Below, in pieces: positions 10,800 through 22,754 of a DNA stretch of 64,000 bases. The position numbers and the translations under genes were made by a program. Numbering within the stretch: position 1 is the stretch's first letter; each line of letters opens with the position of its first letter. Source of the stretch: Labia minor. Its lineage: Eukaryota; Arthropoda; Insecta; Dermaptera; Spongiphoridae. Below the pieces are notes generated by a model. The model did not search any database and was not told the DNA's origin. It worked only from the letters and a program-made list of their open reading frames with translations. The stretch lies in contig OY720347.1 of assembly GCA_963082975.1 (NCBI GenBank), forward strand, positions 10,770,225-10,834,224, given 5' to 3'.

Positions 10800-11690
10800 A
10801 CTATCTCGCCAGAGATAGTATGACGATCAGGAAAATTTTCAATGTCGAGATTTTGATGTTTTTATATGTTTTGAAGGTCACTGACTCATTTTCACTAAGG
10901 TTGAGAAAAATGTGTGTGTGTGTGTGCATGTAAACAAGATTACGCAAAAACGGTTTGAACTAGAATAATGAAATTTGGAACACGGGCATTATTCAAAATT
11001 CGTAGTTTTCAATCAACTTTTGAGAAATGTAGCTCAACTGGAAGAGGGTCATTACCTACCACGTTTTGATTTTTTTTCCTCTAAACTGACCGTAAAAATA
11101 AAGATATATGTTTGATAGTTTTTCACATTATTAAAAATTGTATAAAACTGCATATATAGAATTTCAGCTTGAATGAGTACCGGAATTAATTTTTTAACAC
11201 GTTGACTGCCAATCAAGTGACGTGACGTCATCAACAAAGAGCCAAACACGCGCTTGCGCGTGTGTATACGATAATATTAATAATATCCCTGTTTAATACA
11301 TATTTAAATTGCATTATCCATATAAATATACGATATATGTAATTGTTTACACATTGAACATCCCATATAAGAGATATAATGTGTACATCAATTGCTACGT
11401 CCCCGTCGAGTAGCTGGTAATGATTTTAATTTTTATCAAAACTATGATAAAAGTAAAATACATCTAAAAGCATTTGAAAACAAATGCTATTTCAAAAATT
11501 TACGCAGCTCACAAAAAATATAGTATTAAGTCAAAGTTTTCTTACATATTTCAATATAAGTGAAAATTATGTTAAAAACCATAATTAAATCGGATAGAAT
11601 AAAAGTTTAATTAATTTTCAAATATAGAAATAAAAGGTTGATTATTCCAATTCATATTTGCGAGATAGTCGAGTGAAGATACTACAGGTT
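10800..11690 (+). mobile_element. HINE-A copy interrupted by about 375 bp
   Basis: The 5' part 10800-11258 begins with the terminal hairpin and runs to CATCAACAAAGAGCC. The 3' part 11640-11690 resumes with TTGCGAGATAGTCGAGTG and a mutated hairpin. The intervening 11259-11639 is AT-rich DNA without recognisable ends. Confidence 0.7.
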
Positions 11691-11728
11691 TTTTTTTTAT
11701 TCACTCTCATATCAATATTGATAATAAG

Positions 11729-12070
11729 CTGGAGTGTCTCCACTCGACTATCTCGTAAATTTGAATTGAATTAAATAACATATATTAATTTAAATTAAAT
11801 TAAATTAAATTAATTAAATTATAAATTAAAATTAATAAATAATATTTATTAAACAAGTGCATGTTTGGCTCTTTGTTGATGTCACCACGTCACGTGTTTG
11901 CGCGTGAAATTTGCACTGTTAAAAAATTAATTGTGGTATTTTCAGCTATTCAATCAAACTGAAATTCTATATATAGCAGTTTTATACAATTTTTAATCAT
12001 GGGAAAAACTATCAAACATATATCTTTATTTTTACGGTCAGTTTAGAGGAAAAAAAATCAAAACGTTGTA
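11729..12070 (-). mobile_element. HINE-A 3' half joined to a LINE tail
   Basis: The 3' hairpin end and the interior to AAACGTTGTAG are intact; at 12071 the sequence switches directly to a LINE 3' tail. Confidence 0.8.
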
Positions 12071-12205
12071 GACTGAACCAAGGACGTGGTGGGTGGACAA
12101 TGTAGGAATGGACGTGAGAGAGATGGGAGAGGGTAGGGATTGGTAGATGCGGCCAAGAACTTTCCAATTCCATAGAGCCACAAAGATAGATAGATATATT
12201 ATTAT
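12071..12205 (+). mobile_element. LINE 3' tail fragment
   Basis: GCGGCCAAGAACTTTCC, CATAGAGCCAC and AGATAGATAGATAT match the 3' ends of the LINE pieces at 38446-38955 and 25185-25440. Confidence 0.7.
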
Positions 12206-12659
12206 TTATTTATAATCTTTACATCTTCGACATATAATTTGCGAGTTAGACGATCTTGGATCTTAGCAATTTTAATCCAATTTCATCATATTTCGATCTA
12301 TTTAATCATTTATTATAATTTATTTTATATATAGTAAATTATATTTTCTTTTAATTTGTTAATGGCCAATTTGAAACTTGTAGAATGGATTAAGAGTAAT
12401 AATAAATAGAAGATTTAAATATCCAACTAACTTTCTATTCTAAAAATTGTCCAGAAAAATCTTGTTCTAAAAATTTTCCAGAAACATCGACACATTGTTT
12501 CAAATAAAATTTTTATAAAATTTGATTTCTTTAAAATATTAAATTGGGTTATTTTGTTTATAGAATATTTTTTCTTAAAAATTTCAAGTTAATATCATTT
12601 ATATTTTATAATTTCGTAAATATTTGTATCATGCTTTATCTGAAAATTTTAAATTCACT

Positions 12660-12794
12660 ATTTTAAATTTATAAAATACTAATAAAGTTGATTTTCCCTA
12701 AGGCTGAAAACCAATACAGATCAATTTTTCTTTATAAATATTATTTATGATGTGAATTTCAAAAAAATCGATAGAGAGGTTTAATATATCCCAA

Positions 12795-12845
<51 letters not shown>

Positions 12846-12900
12846 TTTTGCTATTATAATAAAATAAGATAAAATATATATATATAAGATAAAATATATA
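12660..12900 (+). mobile_element. Interspersed repeat family D, with expanded (AT)n
   Basis: Landmarks TTTTCTTTATAAATA, GTGTGAATTTCAAAAA, ATCGATAGAGAGGTTT and ACAATTTTTGCTATTATA recur at 23105, 36620, 53925 and, inverted, at 61975. An (AT)n run (12797-12841) is expanded inside. 12206-12659 before it is AT-rich with nothing recognised. Confidence 0.6.
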
Positions 12901-12946
12901 TCCTAGGTAAGCCCTTGTACTACAGAGTAGTACCATATTATGTATA

Positions 12947-12995
12947 ACAATACCTCCCTTACTATCGTCGGTCGGTAAAAATTAGAATGACATCA
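12947..12995 (-). mobile_element. HINE-B 5'-terminal fragment
   Basis: CAATACCTCCCTTACTATCG followed by TCGGTCGGTAAAAA is the reverse of the HINE-B 5' end. Confidence 0.75.
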
Positions 12996-13124
12996 AAATG
13001 AATTATTCTTTTCATTCTATTTTATTCTTTTTTTCTATCTATATCCCGAATATATTAAAAAATCATTTTTATATTAATGTTCTTATACAAATTAAAATAA
13101 ATTAAATGTGTACTAATAAGGAGG

Positions 13125-13127
<3 letters not shown>

Positions 13128-13166
<39 letters not shown>
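13128..13166. repeat. (AT)n microsatellite
   Basis: Uninterrupted TA repeat; another short one lies at 13441-13466. Confidence 0.95.
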
Positions 13167-13170
<4 letters not shown>

Positions 13171-13489
13171 AATATAAATATAATTGATTTTGAGAAATTG
13201 GAAATTTCATCGAAAGGTCTGTTTGCGTGCATGATTCTTTTTGTATTCAGTTCAAGAAAATGAATGATTGAAAGAAATAACAACAACAAAAAAAAATCTT
13301 TCAAGTCAACCAATTCGCGTGCCAACATATTTAATGATATGAAAGAAGAAAAAAATAGAGAATAAAATAAAAAGAAATTAAAAGAGTTGATTGTGACCAC
13401 ATAATACACCATTAAACAAAAGTAATACTCTCTGTTAGATATATTTATATATATATATATATATATCAAATGGTAGTGCTTTTGTACAG

Positions 13490-13610
13490 ATGTTGTCCAG
13501 ACTCTGGCGCCAGGGGGATAATTAACTCAAATGAAAAGAGTTTAAAGGAACCAAATGACGAGTTGTATGTCAAGGGGATGAGAACAAAACTGAAATAATC
13601 GAGAAAATCT
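13490..13610. other. Short GC-richer non-repeat block
   Basis: Contains ACTCTGGCGCCAGGGG with the palindrome CTGGCGCCAG. No match elsewhere in the window. The flanks 13167-13440 and 13611-13776 are AT-rich with nothing recognised. Confidence 0.3.
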
Positions 13611-13776
13611 TTTCTTTTTTTTTCTAATTTACCTATTATTCTAGCTTTGGTTTTTATTTCTCTTTTTCTTTGAAAATACTACCTCCTGGAAATTAGATGT
13701 TGTTGTTGTTGTTTACTAAAGGTAAATTTTTATAATAAACACACACACATACATCCACATATGTAAATACATTAGA

Positions 13777-13991
13777 TATCTCGCCAGAAAATGTTCGATG
13801 TCGAGATTTTGATGTTTTTATACGTTTTGAAGGTTCCTGAATCATTTTCACTAAGGTTGAGAAAAATGTCTGTCTGTCTATGTGTGTGTATGTGTGTAAG
13901 TAGACAAGATTACTCAAAAACGGTTTCAGCTAAAATCATGAAATTTGGTACATGGGTATTATTAAAAATGTGTAGTTTTCTCTCAACTTTG
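13777..13991 (+). mobile_element. HINE-A 5' fragment joined to a LINE
   Basis: GATGTCGAGATTTTGATG through CTCTCAACTTTGA match the 5' third; the terminal hairpin is partly lost. The sequence switches to LINE coding DNA at about 13992. Confidence 0.75.
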
Positions 13992-14448
13992 ACCCCATCT
14001 TTCTTTGGTCCATAAATGCTGAAGAATCCTAATCTCAAATACTCTAAATCTACTCTCATCTCCTAAAGTCATAGACCATGCCTCACACCCATATAATACA
14101 ACCGGCAAAATAATTGTTTTATATATTTTAATTTGACGCGATAAGCCCATTAACTACAATATTTACCCAACTGCAATCTCGATATAAATTCTTCTCGAAT
14201 ATTATTATCTTCGTGATTACAGAACCTAAGTATTTCAATTTTTCTACATTTTCAAATTCTACATTTTTTATATTAAAATTTTGTGTGTTAATACTATTCC
14301 TTTCTGTTACTAAATACTTTGTCTTAGCATTATTAATTTCCAGCCCCACCTCTTTTCCTGATTCAATTAATTTTTCTACTCTATCTTTAATTGCAATTGC
14401 CGAATCTCCTATTATATTTAAGTCGTCTGCGTGATTATAAATAAATAT
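13992..14448 (-). pseudogene. Non-LTR retrotransposon reverse transcriptase fragment
   Basis: The minus strand encodes HADDLNIIGDSAIAIKD, then GLEINNAKTKYLVTE and KLKYLGSVITK, which are the YADD catalytic box and following conserved segments of a LINE reverse transcriptase. Further downstream VVLYGCEAWSMTLG and RILQHLW follow with frame breaks. The tyrosine of the YADD box is replaced (HADD). The element is truncated at both ends and inactive. A matching 3' part lies at 38446-38955. Confidence 0.85.
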
Positions 14449-15840
14449 CGAAACAAATACTGATGTAGATGAACTATTGTCGTGCCGAAAGCTTCTTAAA
14501 TGCTTGTCAAATACATGTTTACAATAGAACATGTCGAATGTTGGTTGCCAACAATGACCAAGGAGGACAGTGTCGTCAGCATGACATCATCAACTACTCT
14601 AATCAAATTGTAAGTTGAGCTTTAATTTCGAGTCAATTGCAACTCTCAACAGTATCGTATCTATTTGATGTATAATAGGTACATACCTAGTTCTTAAAAA
14701 TATATTTTTTTTTACCTTTTTTTCTTTTATCTAAAGGTTGAAAATTAGAATGCCAAAAAATGGAGCGGCACGTGCACCTAAAAAGGGAAGATTCCCCTCT
14801 ATTCTTTGTGAAAAATTATCCTTTTGAAATTTTGAAAGGGAAGAATTCAACCTTCAGGCTGTATTTTTTTTCTTGTAATATGAGTGAAATTTTACAAATA
14901 TTTTTATATTAATTTGATAATGATATTGTTAATATTAATCAGATGATTTAGAGAATAGGAAACTTTAAATATTATTTTTCTATTATTTATTTTTTATTTT
15001 GAAAATACTTTAAAATTTTAATTCAATTGTATTGTAATATGAGTTTATATTAATAACTTAAATTCTCCAATATCACAAAACTTATATTCTTGGCTTCAAT
15101 AAAAAAAAAATCATGTTATCTCTCTTCTCTTGAGGTGACATTTCGTGATCAATTAAATAAATTATAAAGTTTACCCATCAAGATTCCAAAATATCACTTA
15201 ATATTAGAATACAAATTATGGAGATTTATTTAAATTTCTAAAAATAAAATAAATACCTATATATTTTATTTAAAAATTCATTTTTTTTAATAAAAAAATA
15301 ATTCAATGCCATAAATATTTGAAATTTTTTTTTTTTTCAAAAAATAAAAATATATAAAATGTAACTCCCTGAAGCTTAGTTTTTTTCCTATATTTTCTCA
15401 TTTATTAATGCATCTATTATTTTTTCACCCTTATTGAATAAATATGAGATGGTTACACATGATTTTAATTTTTTTTTATAGATTGCGTGTTTCAGAAGCA
15501 AACAAACTGAAACAAATTCCATTTTATTTTGATTAACAAATTAATCGGCAATTTAAAGAAAGTAGGTATATTTTTTTATGAATTATGTGAATAAATTTAA
15601 CTCCAATTAATTGGTATCTGTCTCTTTTGACATTCATCGAAATATCTTTGATAAATCAAATTCTTGATTTTTAAAACTTTTTAAAATGTGGGAGAGGGGA
15701 GACATTTTTAAAAATATCAAATCTATCCCCTTTTAAGACAGAAAATTATAATGTGCGTTATTACAATTGAAATTAAAAAAAAACATAAAAATAAACATAA
15801 ATAGATAAATTATAATATTTATGCAAAAACTTACATTAAA
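14449..15840. other. AT-rich DNA, nothing recognised
   Basis: About 1.4 kb of AT-rich sequence. No gene or bounded repeat was found. A short GC-richer patch at 14470-14600 is unassigned. Confidence 0.4.
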
Positions 15841-16078
15841 AGGCGCCACAGGGTGAGAGGTTAGCGTAGCTGTCTCAAATTTGTGTGGTCCTGGGTTCAA
15901 ATCCAGGGCCTGGCAATGGAATTTCTCTATCTGGGGTTTATGGGACGGAGTCAATCCAGCCTCCGGAATCAAAATTGGGAAAGCTACTTGATAGCGACTC
16001 CGTTGAAGAAAATCAAGGTAAAGGTTGAAAGGACTTGTTGTACTGATCAAAGGACACCTAATTAATTAAACCGACTTA
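15841..16078 (+). mobile_element. SINE family S1, 3' truncated
   Basis: It has the clearest head of the family: GCGCCACAGGGTGAGAGG then the B-box GGGTTCAAATCC at about 15893. The body runs through AAGCTACTTGATAGCG to ACACCTAATTAAT, but the 3' end with ACGTACAAAGTC is missing. Confidence 0.82.
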
Positions 16079-17004
16079 AACTGTCATTGTGTAGAAACTT
16101 ACATTAACTGTATTTTTTAAATATGTTATGATTTTTTTTTTTATTAATTTATAGAAATTATAAAATATTTTGCCGTCTTCTCTTCCAATGACAGAAAGGA
16201 GATTGAAATTCGCTAAAAGAAGAGTAAGTGCATGTCTCTTATAAAAATTAAATCGATTTATTTTTCAAAATTGTAATTTCTAATTATGTTTTTAGTTCGT
16301 CCTACAGCATTAAATACATAGAATATGTTAATGTTTATCAGAAATTTGTCATATTTTTGATTTCATTGTAAAACTTTCTTTCAACGATAATTAAATTTTG
16401 TCAGGGGATGTATTTTTTTTTGTCTTTTTATATCTCCTTTTGATAATATCCCATATAATTTCTCATTTAGAGATACTATATTTATACATTAGAGAGCAAA
16501 AAAAATAAAAAAAAAAATCGAAGAGAGCAAAAGAAGCCCCAGAGTTGGAAATTGAATGAATGAATGCCTCTGGGGCATGAAAAATATTGAAAAGAAATTA
16601 ATTATGAGATCGCGTGGGAGGTCCTATCACCACAGGATGCCGTTCACTTCTCAGTGACATAGTCAATAGGCCTTTTCACCCCTCGGCGAACAACCCCCAA
16701 CATGAAAAAAATAATTACTATATTGAAAGATTAATATCTAAATCAAATAACAAACAATATTTATTACAATTCAAATATCTTTTTCCCTCTCTGTCTGTCC
16801 TTCTTCATAAATATATTTATATATAATTATTGTTTGTTTGTTTTTTTAAGATTATACCTTTTATTATGCAATTTAAAATTATTTTCTTTTGAATAGTTTC
16901 TACTGAATTGTATTAATCCAGTCCAATAATTTTATTTAATATTTAATTTATAGGTATTAGTAAATTTATATTCATGTAAAAAATAATGTAATAAAAATAA
17001 AATA
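16079..17004. other. AT-rich DNA with a GC-richer patch
   Basis: 16545-16710 is GC-richer and includes the inverted pair GCCCCAGAG (16536-16544) and CTCTGGGGC (16568-16576), a 9-bp perfect hairpin with a 23-nt loop. The rest has no recognisable content. Confidence 0.35.
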
Positions 17005-17534
17005 CGGGGGTGGGGTGAAAAGTTTCCGGCCTGTCCAAGAAAAACCATGTTTTTAAATTTTTTTTTATTGCTTCATTTTTCAACATTCATGATAGCTGAG
17101 ACCTGTACGATGTTAGCTGAACGTGTGCGAAATATTTTGCACAACCATTTGAATATGGAAAGCTGTGTGCAACGTGGGTGCCGCGTTTGCTAACGTTAGA
17201 CCGAAAACTACTTCGAAAAACTATTTCTACAAACAATTTGGCACTGTAGGCGTAATCCAAACGAATTTTTGCGTCGATTCATTAAATTACTCAATTGTTG
17301 AAAAATATAGCAAAAAATTTACATTGAATAATAAATTAAGCTGGAGTGTCTCCACTCGACTATCTCGCAATACTAGTGATTATTGAGATGTTTTATCAAC
17401 TTAAATTAAATTAAATTAAATTTAATTAATTAATTAAGTAAATTAATTAATTGTTGAAAAATATAGCAAAAAAAAAAAAAAATTATAAACATCGTTTCTC
17501 TTGGTTAGGCCGGAAACTTTTCACCCTACCCTCA
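17005..17534 (+). mobile_element. Internally deleted mariner-like element with patchwork insert
   Basis: TIRs CGGGGGTGGGGTGAAAAGTT and its complement AACTTTTCACCCTACCCTC are next to TA. The interior retains mariner transposase codons: frame-jumping segments read HLNME, LCNVGAA and RPKTTSK where mariners have conserved HTH-to-catalytic-domain linker residues, ending just before the first catalytic Asp. Relative to the sister copies at 46173 and 55007, the stretch 17287-17400 carries extra local DNA (see findings). Confidence 0.8.
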
Positions 17535-18257
17535 TAGTATTGTAGAAATTACTTTTTGTGGGTGGTCCCTTAGAATTACTTCTCTTAGGATTTCCCCCAT
17601 TTGATTATTTTTTATTTATCCTTCATTTTTATTTTATTTTATTTTTGCAGACTCATATTTCACTCAAAAGATCTCAAATCATTTTTCCTACAAACCCGGG
17701 TTGGAGGGGGGCTCCTTCCTCCCTTCCTCTCCAGAATGGCTTCGATATGGACAGATTGAATTTTCCATCCTAGTGATTATTGAGATGTTTTATCAAGTTA
17801 TGGTGGATGTTGTGTTATTGGGGGATGATTTTGAATGAAGACGATCGTTTGTATAGAAAATTCAATTTCAAGCTTTCTATTTAATTAAAGGGAATAAAAA
17901 AAAGTAAACAGGTAAAGAAAACACCTTGGATTCATAATAATAATAAGTTTATTAACACTAGAATTATCTTCTTTTTAATTAATTTATTATACATATTTAT
18001 TATAAACTAGATTAAAAATATTGAATTGATAAAAGAGAAGTAAATTGTAATCACATACTATTTTAATTATGGTATATATATAGTAATTATAAAAATTTTA
18101 ATTTATTCACTTTTTCCAATATGTATGTAACGTATCAATCGAATTTAATTACTCTATATTTCTTCATCTCTAAATATTATCATGATTGAAAAAAATTGAA
18201 TAAATTTTGTATGAAACATTTAAAAGTAAAGAATTTTACATTGAATAATAAATTAAG
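17535..18257. other. Mostly AT-rich DNA
   Basis: 17680-17760 is GC-richer (GGGTTGGAGGGGGGCTCC). 17770-17796 and 18235-18257 are the apparent sources of blocks found inside the mariner copy at 17005. Nothing else recognised. Confidence 0.4.
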
Positions 18258-18840
18258 CTGGAGTGTCTCCACTCGACTATCTCGCAATTTGAATTGGATT
18301 AAATAACATAATATATTATATTTATATTAAATTTAATTAATTATAAATTAAAAATTAAAATTAATAAATAATATTTATTAAATCAGGGCATGTTTGGCTC
18401 TTTGTTGATGACACCACGTCACGAGTTGGCACGTGAGATTTGCAGTATTAAAAAATTAATTCCGCTATTTTCAGCGATTCAATCAAGCTGCAATTCTATA
18501 TATAGCAGTTTTATACAATTTATAATTATGTGAAAAACTATCAAACATATATCTTTATTGTTTTACAGTTATTTAGAGGAAAAAAATCAAAAAGTTGTCC
18601 CTTTTCAGGTTAAGCTACATTTCTCAAAAGTTGATAGAAAATTAAGAATTTTGAATAATGCTCGTATACTAAATTTCATAATTCTAGTTCAAACCGTTTT
18701 TGCGCAATCTTGTCTACATACACACACACACACATTTTTCTCATCCTTAGTGAAAATGACTCAGGAACCTTCAAAACATATAAAAACATCAAAATCTCAA
18801 CATCGAAAATTTTCGTGATCGCAATACTATCTAATATAGT
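18258..18840 (-). mobile_element. HINE-A copy, near full length
   Basis: Begins CTGGAGTGTCTCCACTCG and ends CGCAATACTATCTAATATAGT, a mutated 5' hairpin. A short (CA)n run lies at 18720-18733. Confidence 0.88.
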
Positions 18841-19787
18841 TAAAAGAATTTAATTTTAATTTTTTTGTAAAAAAAAAATAAAATAAAATTTTTTATATTT
18901 GAATATTATTTTTAATTTATTCGATATACTAAAAATTTTTAGCTTTTTGAATTTTAATCAAAATGATTCATAATAATATTATTAAAATTTACTATTTTAC
19001 TGTATAATAATAATATAATTAAAAAATTCCTATTAAAAATATAAATACAAGTGTAATAAAAATTTAATGAGATTTACTTACAATAAATTATTCTACTATC
19101 ATTTATCAAATATCATTTATTTAATGGATAATAAATTTAAAATTTCATTAAGACAATATTCTTACACTTTACTTACATACTTATAATTATAAATTATTTA
19201 TTCTCCAAGGGTCAATTATACTAACTGCGAGTATATGTAATAGTAAAAAAAATTGTTTGTAAGAATTTGACTTATAATAAAACAATTTGCATGATTACTA
19301 ATTAATAAAGAAATGTTCATCAAAATCATTTAGAAGATTTAGAAAAATAGAAAGATGAGTATATCCACTAAAAAACAGAAACATTGTGGGGATGGATATC
19401 AATAATTCAATGGGAGGTCTTTCTTTCTAATTTATCTGCCATGTATGAACTGTAACGCTAATATTAATTATAATTATAAGTGTTTGGCTGATGAGGCCAC
19501 CCGGAAAGCCCTTCAATCGCATGCATTCCTACTAATTAGAACCCCTCCTTTCCAGAAAGAAATCATCCAACCAACCTAACCCTTCATAATTATTTATTAT
19601 GTGTTTTAGGCGAAGAGTTAGTAGAAGGATCAATTAACCTATAAAACAATTAACATTGATAACATTTTTTTTTATTTTTATTATTTTTATTTAAATAATA
19701 ACGAAATATTAAATGAAATGTTATCTAAAAGGGTGTTGTAAAATTCATAAAAAAGCACAATTTTGATATTATTATTGTTACAAGATA
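18841..19787. other. AT-rich DNA plus a non-repeat block
   Basis: 18841-19370 is AT-rich with nothing recognised. 19380-19640 is GC-richer with GATGAGGCCACCCGG and CGCATGCATTCC and is unique in the window; it may be conserved non-coding DNA. Confidence 0.3.
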
Positions 19788-20585
19788 TGTTCAAAAGAAA
19801 AGGTGAATTTTAAATCGATTTTTTTTTGTTATTTTGGCACAAATATAGTTCTCATTGGTTGAAATTATCAGCGATTTTCGGTTAGTAGTTAAATTTTTGA
19901 CAAATGAAAAAGTTAGTCACTTTTTTGTGTGTTCTTCGATTTTTTAAAGAATCTGAATTACATTTTGCTTTATAAATGGAATAAAGTGCTCCAACGGACT
20001 TGAAATTTTAACTGTGGCATTTGGAGAGTCTACTTTGTCTCAAAAAATGTTTATAAGTGGTACAGGCGGAGAAGTTGGATGAAATGTGAAGGTTTTGCTC
20101 ACTGTTTTCTTCGATTACAATGACGTGGTGCATCATGACTTCTTGCCACAGGTCGAATTGTTAATAAGGAATACTACAAGGAAGTTATGCAATACTGCTC
20201 CATCGATAAGTTGAAAATCATGGATTCTGCATCGCCATAATGCACCAGGTCACACATCATTGCTTGTTCTTGATTTTTCGGCCAAAAACAGCACCATAAT
20301 CAAGCCTAAACCCTCATATTTACCAGATTTGGCTCCCTTCGACTTTTTTCTATTCCCAAAACTGAAGAGACCAATGAAAGGATCGCGTTTTACCACAATT
20401 TATGAGCTAAAGTCGATGATGGCCATAACTAAAAGCGCATTTCAGAAATGCTTCGTCGATTGACTTGCATAAGTGCATTATATCTGAGGTGAATTACTTT
20501 GAAGGGGACAAAATGGATATTGATCAATAAATAAATTCTTTTCGAAATAATTCAAAATTCTTCTTTTCTTTTGAACAAACCTCGA
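19788..20585 (+). pseudogene. Internally deleted mariner-like transposon, family 2
   Basis: TIRs TATGTTCAAAAGAAAAGG (left) and CTTTTCTTTTGAACAAA (right) bound the element. Interior frames read transposase C-terminal segments: LLVLDFSAKNSTIIKP, YLPDLAPFDFFLFPKLKRP and SAFQKCFVD, corresponding to the mariner segment around the second and third catalytic acidic residues. Frameshifts and a large internal deletion remove most of the N-terminal half. The sister copy is at 30275-30956. Confidence 0.82.
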
Positions 20586-20777
20586 ATTTCAGGAAATGCC
20601 AATCCTGGTCATATATCCAAAAATTATAGATATTTGTATTTGTTTAATAACAATCTTTGATGGATTTGCTTACCTCGAATATATATTATAATTGTATTGT
20701 CTAATTAAGTATTATCAAGAAGAAAATTATTTCTTGTATGAATTTCAGGACACATATTATTTTAACATTTTATTTAG

Positions 20778-20806
20778 TATATATATATATATATATATAT
20801 ATAAAT
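20778..20806. repeat. (AT)n microsatellite
   Basis: TA dinucleotide run. Confidence 0.9.
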
Positions 20807-20908
20807 ATAATTAGAATAATATATTGAAATAGAAAATGTTAAGATAGTATATTACATGAAAATATACGCATAGTATTGCAATATATTTCGTTTTTTTTTT
20901 CTCTAAGT

Positions 20909-21083
20909 CAGTGTTTTCCAATCTTTTTTGTTTCATGCCCCTCCTATGCTCTTCAAAAATTATTATCCTCCCCTATGTAACATATACATAATTTTTAATA
21001 TTAAAAAGTGTTAAACTCGTGTCGAGTTTATTTTCGAATTGCTCTCCTTTACAATCAAATTACCCCCATGATGGGAAACACTC
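20909..21083. mobile_element. hAT-type MITE with 8-bp TSD
   Basis: Left end CAGTGTTTTCCAATC and right end GATGGGAAACACTC are imperfect inverted repeats starting CAGTG. Flanking octamers CTCTAAGT (20901-20908) and TTCTAAGT (21084-21091) differ at one base, as expected for an 8-bp hAT target duplication. 175 bp, non-coding. Confidence 0.75.
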
Positions 21084-21552
21084 TTCTAAGTTAACATTAT
21101 TTTGTCGTTTCAAGTCATTTTACAGATTAAAATATTTTATTATTATATATTTCCATTGTTTTTAACAGAAAAATATTATTTTATATAAAAAAAATCATAT
21201 TTCTATTTAAAATTATGCAGACAGCTCTAGTTTCAGTTTACTTTTGTATATCCCAAATTATTATTATACATATTTATCATATAATTATCAAAAACACGAT
21301 TTAGAAAATTATTAGAGAGATTTTGATATTCAAATATAAAGTATAATAAATTAAAAAAATTAGAGAAATATTTCACTGATATTCAAACATCAAACTATGA
21401 TGCATTTATATACTCCATAGACTTGTTTTCTATTGTTAATTGAGATCGAAATGACCCAAATCAAAAATCATTTTCCTTACAATAAAATTCTCATTTTTCA
21501 ACTATTATATTTGAATTTTAAAAAATAATTATAAAAAAAGACAGTAGTAGTA

Positions 21553-21635
21553 TGCCAAGTGAGGTTTATGCAAGATTAATGAGATAAAGGTTAAGAGAAT
21601 CCGTTGTACTGATCATATAACAACTCCACTCCGTT
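21553..21635 (+). mobile_element. SINE S1 relic
   Basis: ATAAAGGTTAAGAGAATCCG and TTGTACTGATCATA resemble the central body of S1. Both ends are missing. Confidence 0.4.
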
Positions 21636-21779
21636 TATTTGGTAACCTTCTTGATAGTCACAGTTTTTTCACTTCATTCCTTTTTAACTTTTTTAATTGC
21701 AAATTAATGATTTGAATTATTTTTTTTTTATTTCTTATATATACCCAAAAATTGAGTCAATCTACTTATTTTATTATGT

Positions 21780-22085
21780 AGATTAGTTTATGTCCTTTTC
21801 TAGTGAAGTGCAATTAATTTCACTCGATTTGAAAGATGGATAGATGATTCAGAAGCAGTTAGTAGACAGCCGGAATAGAACGGCACATTTTGTTAAGCAT
21901 CATGATTTGATTTTCGGTCCCACGTGAAAAATAAAAAAAAAGAAAAGATTCACAAGTGAGGTGAAGTGATTTGCCTAGGTGACTCAACAGTGTTTGTAAG
22001 AAATTGATCGTCAATGACCAGCCATCTCTGCATCTTTTCTATCTCTTCTCCTCTCGTCACTTATCTGCATCTTATTATATTATAC
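21780..22085. other. Non-repeat block of mixed composition
   Basis: Contains the E-box CACGTG (21922-21927), AGCCGGAATAGAACGGC and TTGCCTAGGTGACTCA. Not repeated in the window; possible regulatory DNA, unproven. 21084-21552 and 21636-21779 nearby are AT-rich. Confidence 0.3.
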
Positions 22086-22118
22086 CTAAATCATATAAAT
22101 ATCTATTACATATTGAAA

Positions 22119-22300
22119 TTTAGTTCCTGAAACACCGAGCTATCGTTCGACCCTTTAACAATTTATTATTATAAACTTTAAAAATTTTACAATTTTTTTA
22201 AATTATTTATTACAATTGTTAAATGGGTTTTCTAAAAATGATCCATCAAAAATTTGTTTCCTAAAATGGTACAAATACAAACTTGATTTTCATTTCAAGA
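22119..22300 (+). mobile_element. Interspersed repeat family C fragment
   Basis: ACCGAGCTATCGTTCGACCC then TTATTTATTACAATTGTTAA and TTTGTTTCCTAAAATG. The same modules appear at 35270-35430, 36170-36250 and inverted at 62560-62600 and 63040-63120. Confidence 0.6.
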
Positions 22301-22754
22301 TGAAATATATATTTAAATTTATTTGATAAAATAAAATATTTGATCCTATATTATATATATATGTTATTATAATTCGATGGCTCCATCCTTTATATTTTTC
22401 AAAGTAGCAATAGCTTATAAACTGTTTCGACCAAGGATTACTACTGATAATAATATACATTCTGAAATTATATTGACACCTGTACTTGTCTATATTTTAA
22501 TTAAGAAAAGAGGATTAAGAAAGAAGGTTATATTTTTTTCCTTTTATTTATAATAATCAAATATCATTTATATTATTTATAATTTAATTAAAAATCATTT
22601 TAATTAATATAATATAATTTTTTTAATATTATTAGATCAAATTTATTCAACAATTATTTGAAAAACTTTCCTTTATAATTGTTCATATATATTATATGTT
22701 GCTAACTTATGGGAATATTTTTTTTTTGGTGGGGGAATAATAAATATATTTTAT

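Noticed and set aside
13128..13469. 113-codon frame with Tyr-Ile repeats
   Set aside because: It is created by (AT)n microsatellites at both ends; no domain.
14128..14532. A complete 134-residue gene from 14532
   Set aside because: Only the part from about 14448 down matches reverse transcriptase; the start is in unrelated DNA and the catalytic tyrosine is changed.
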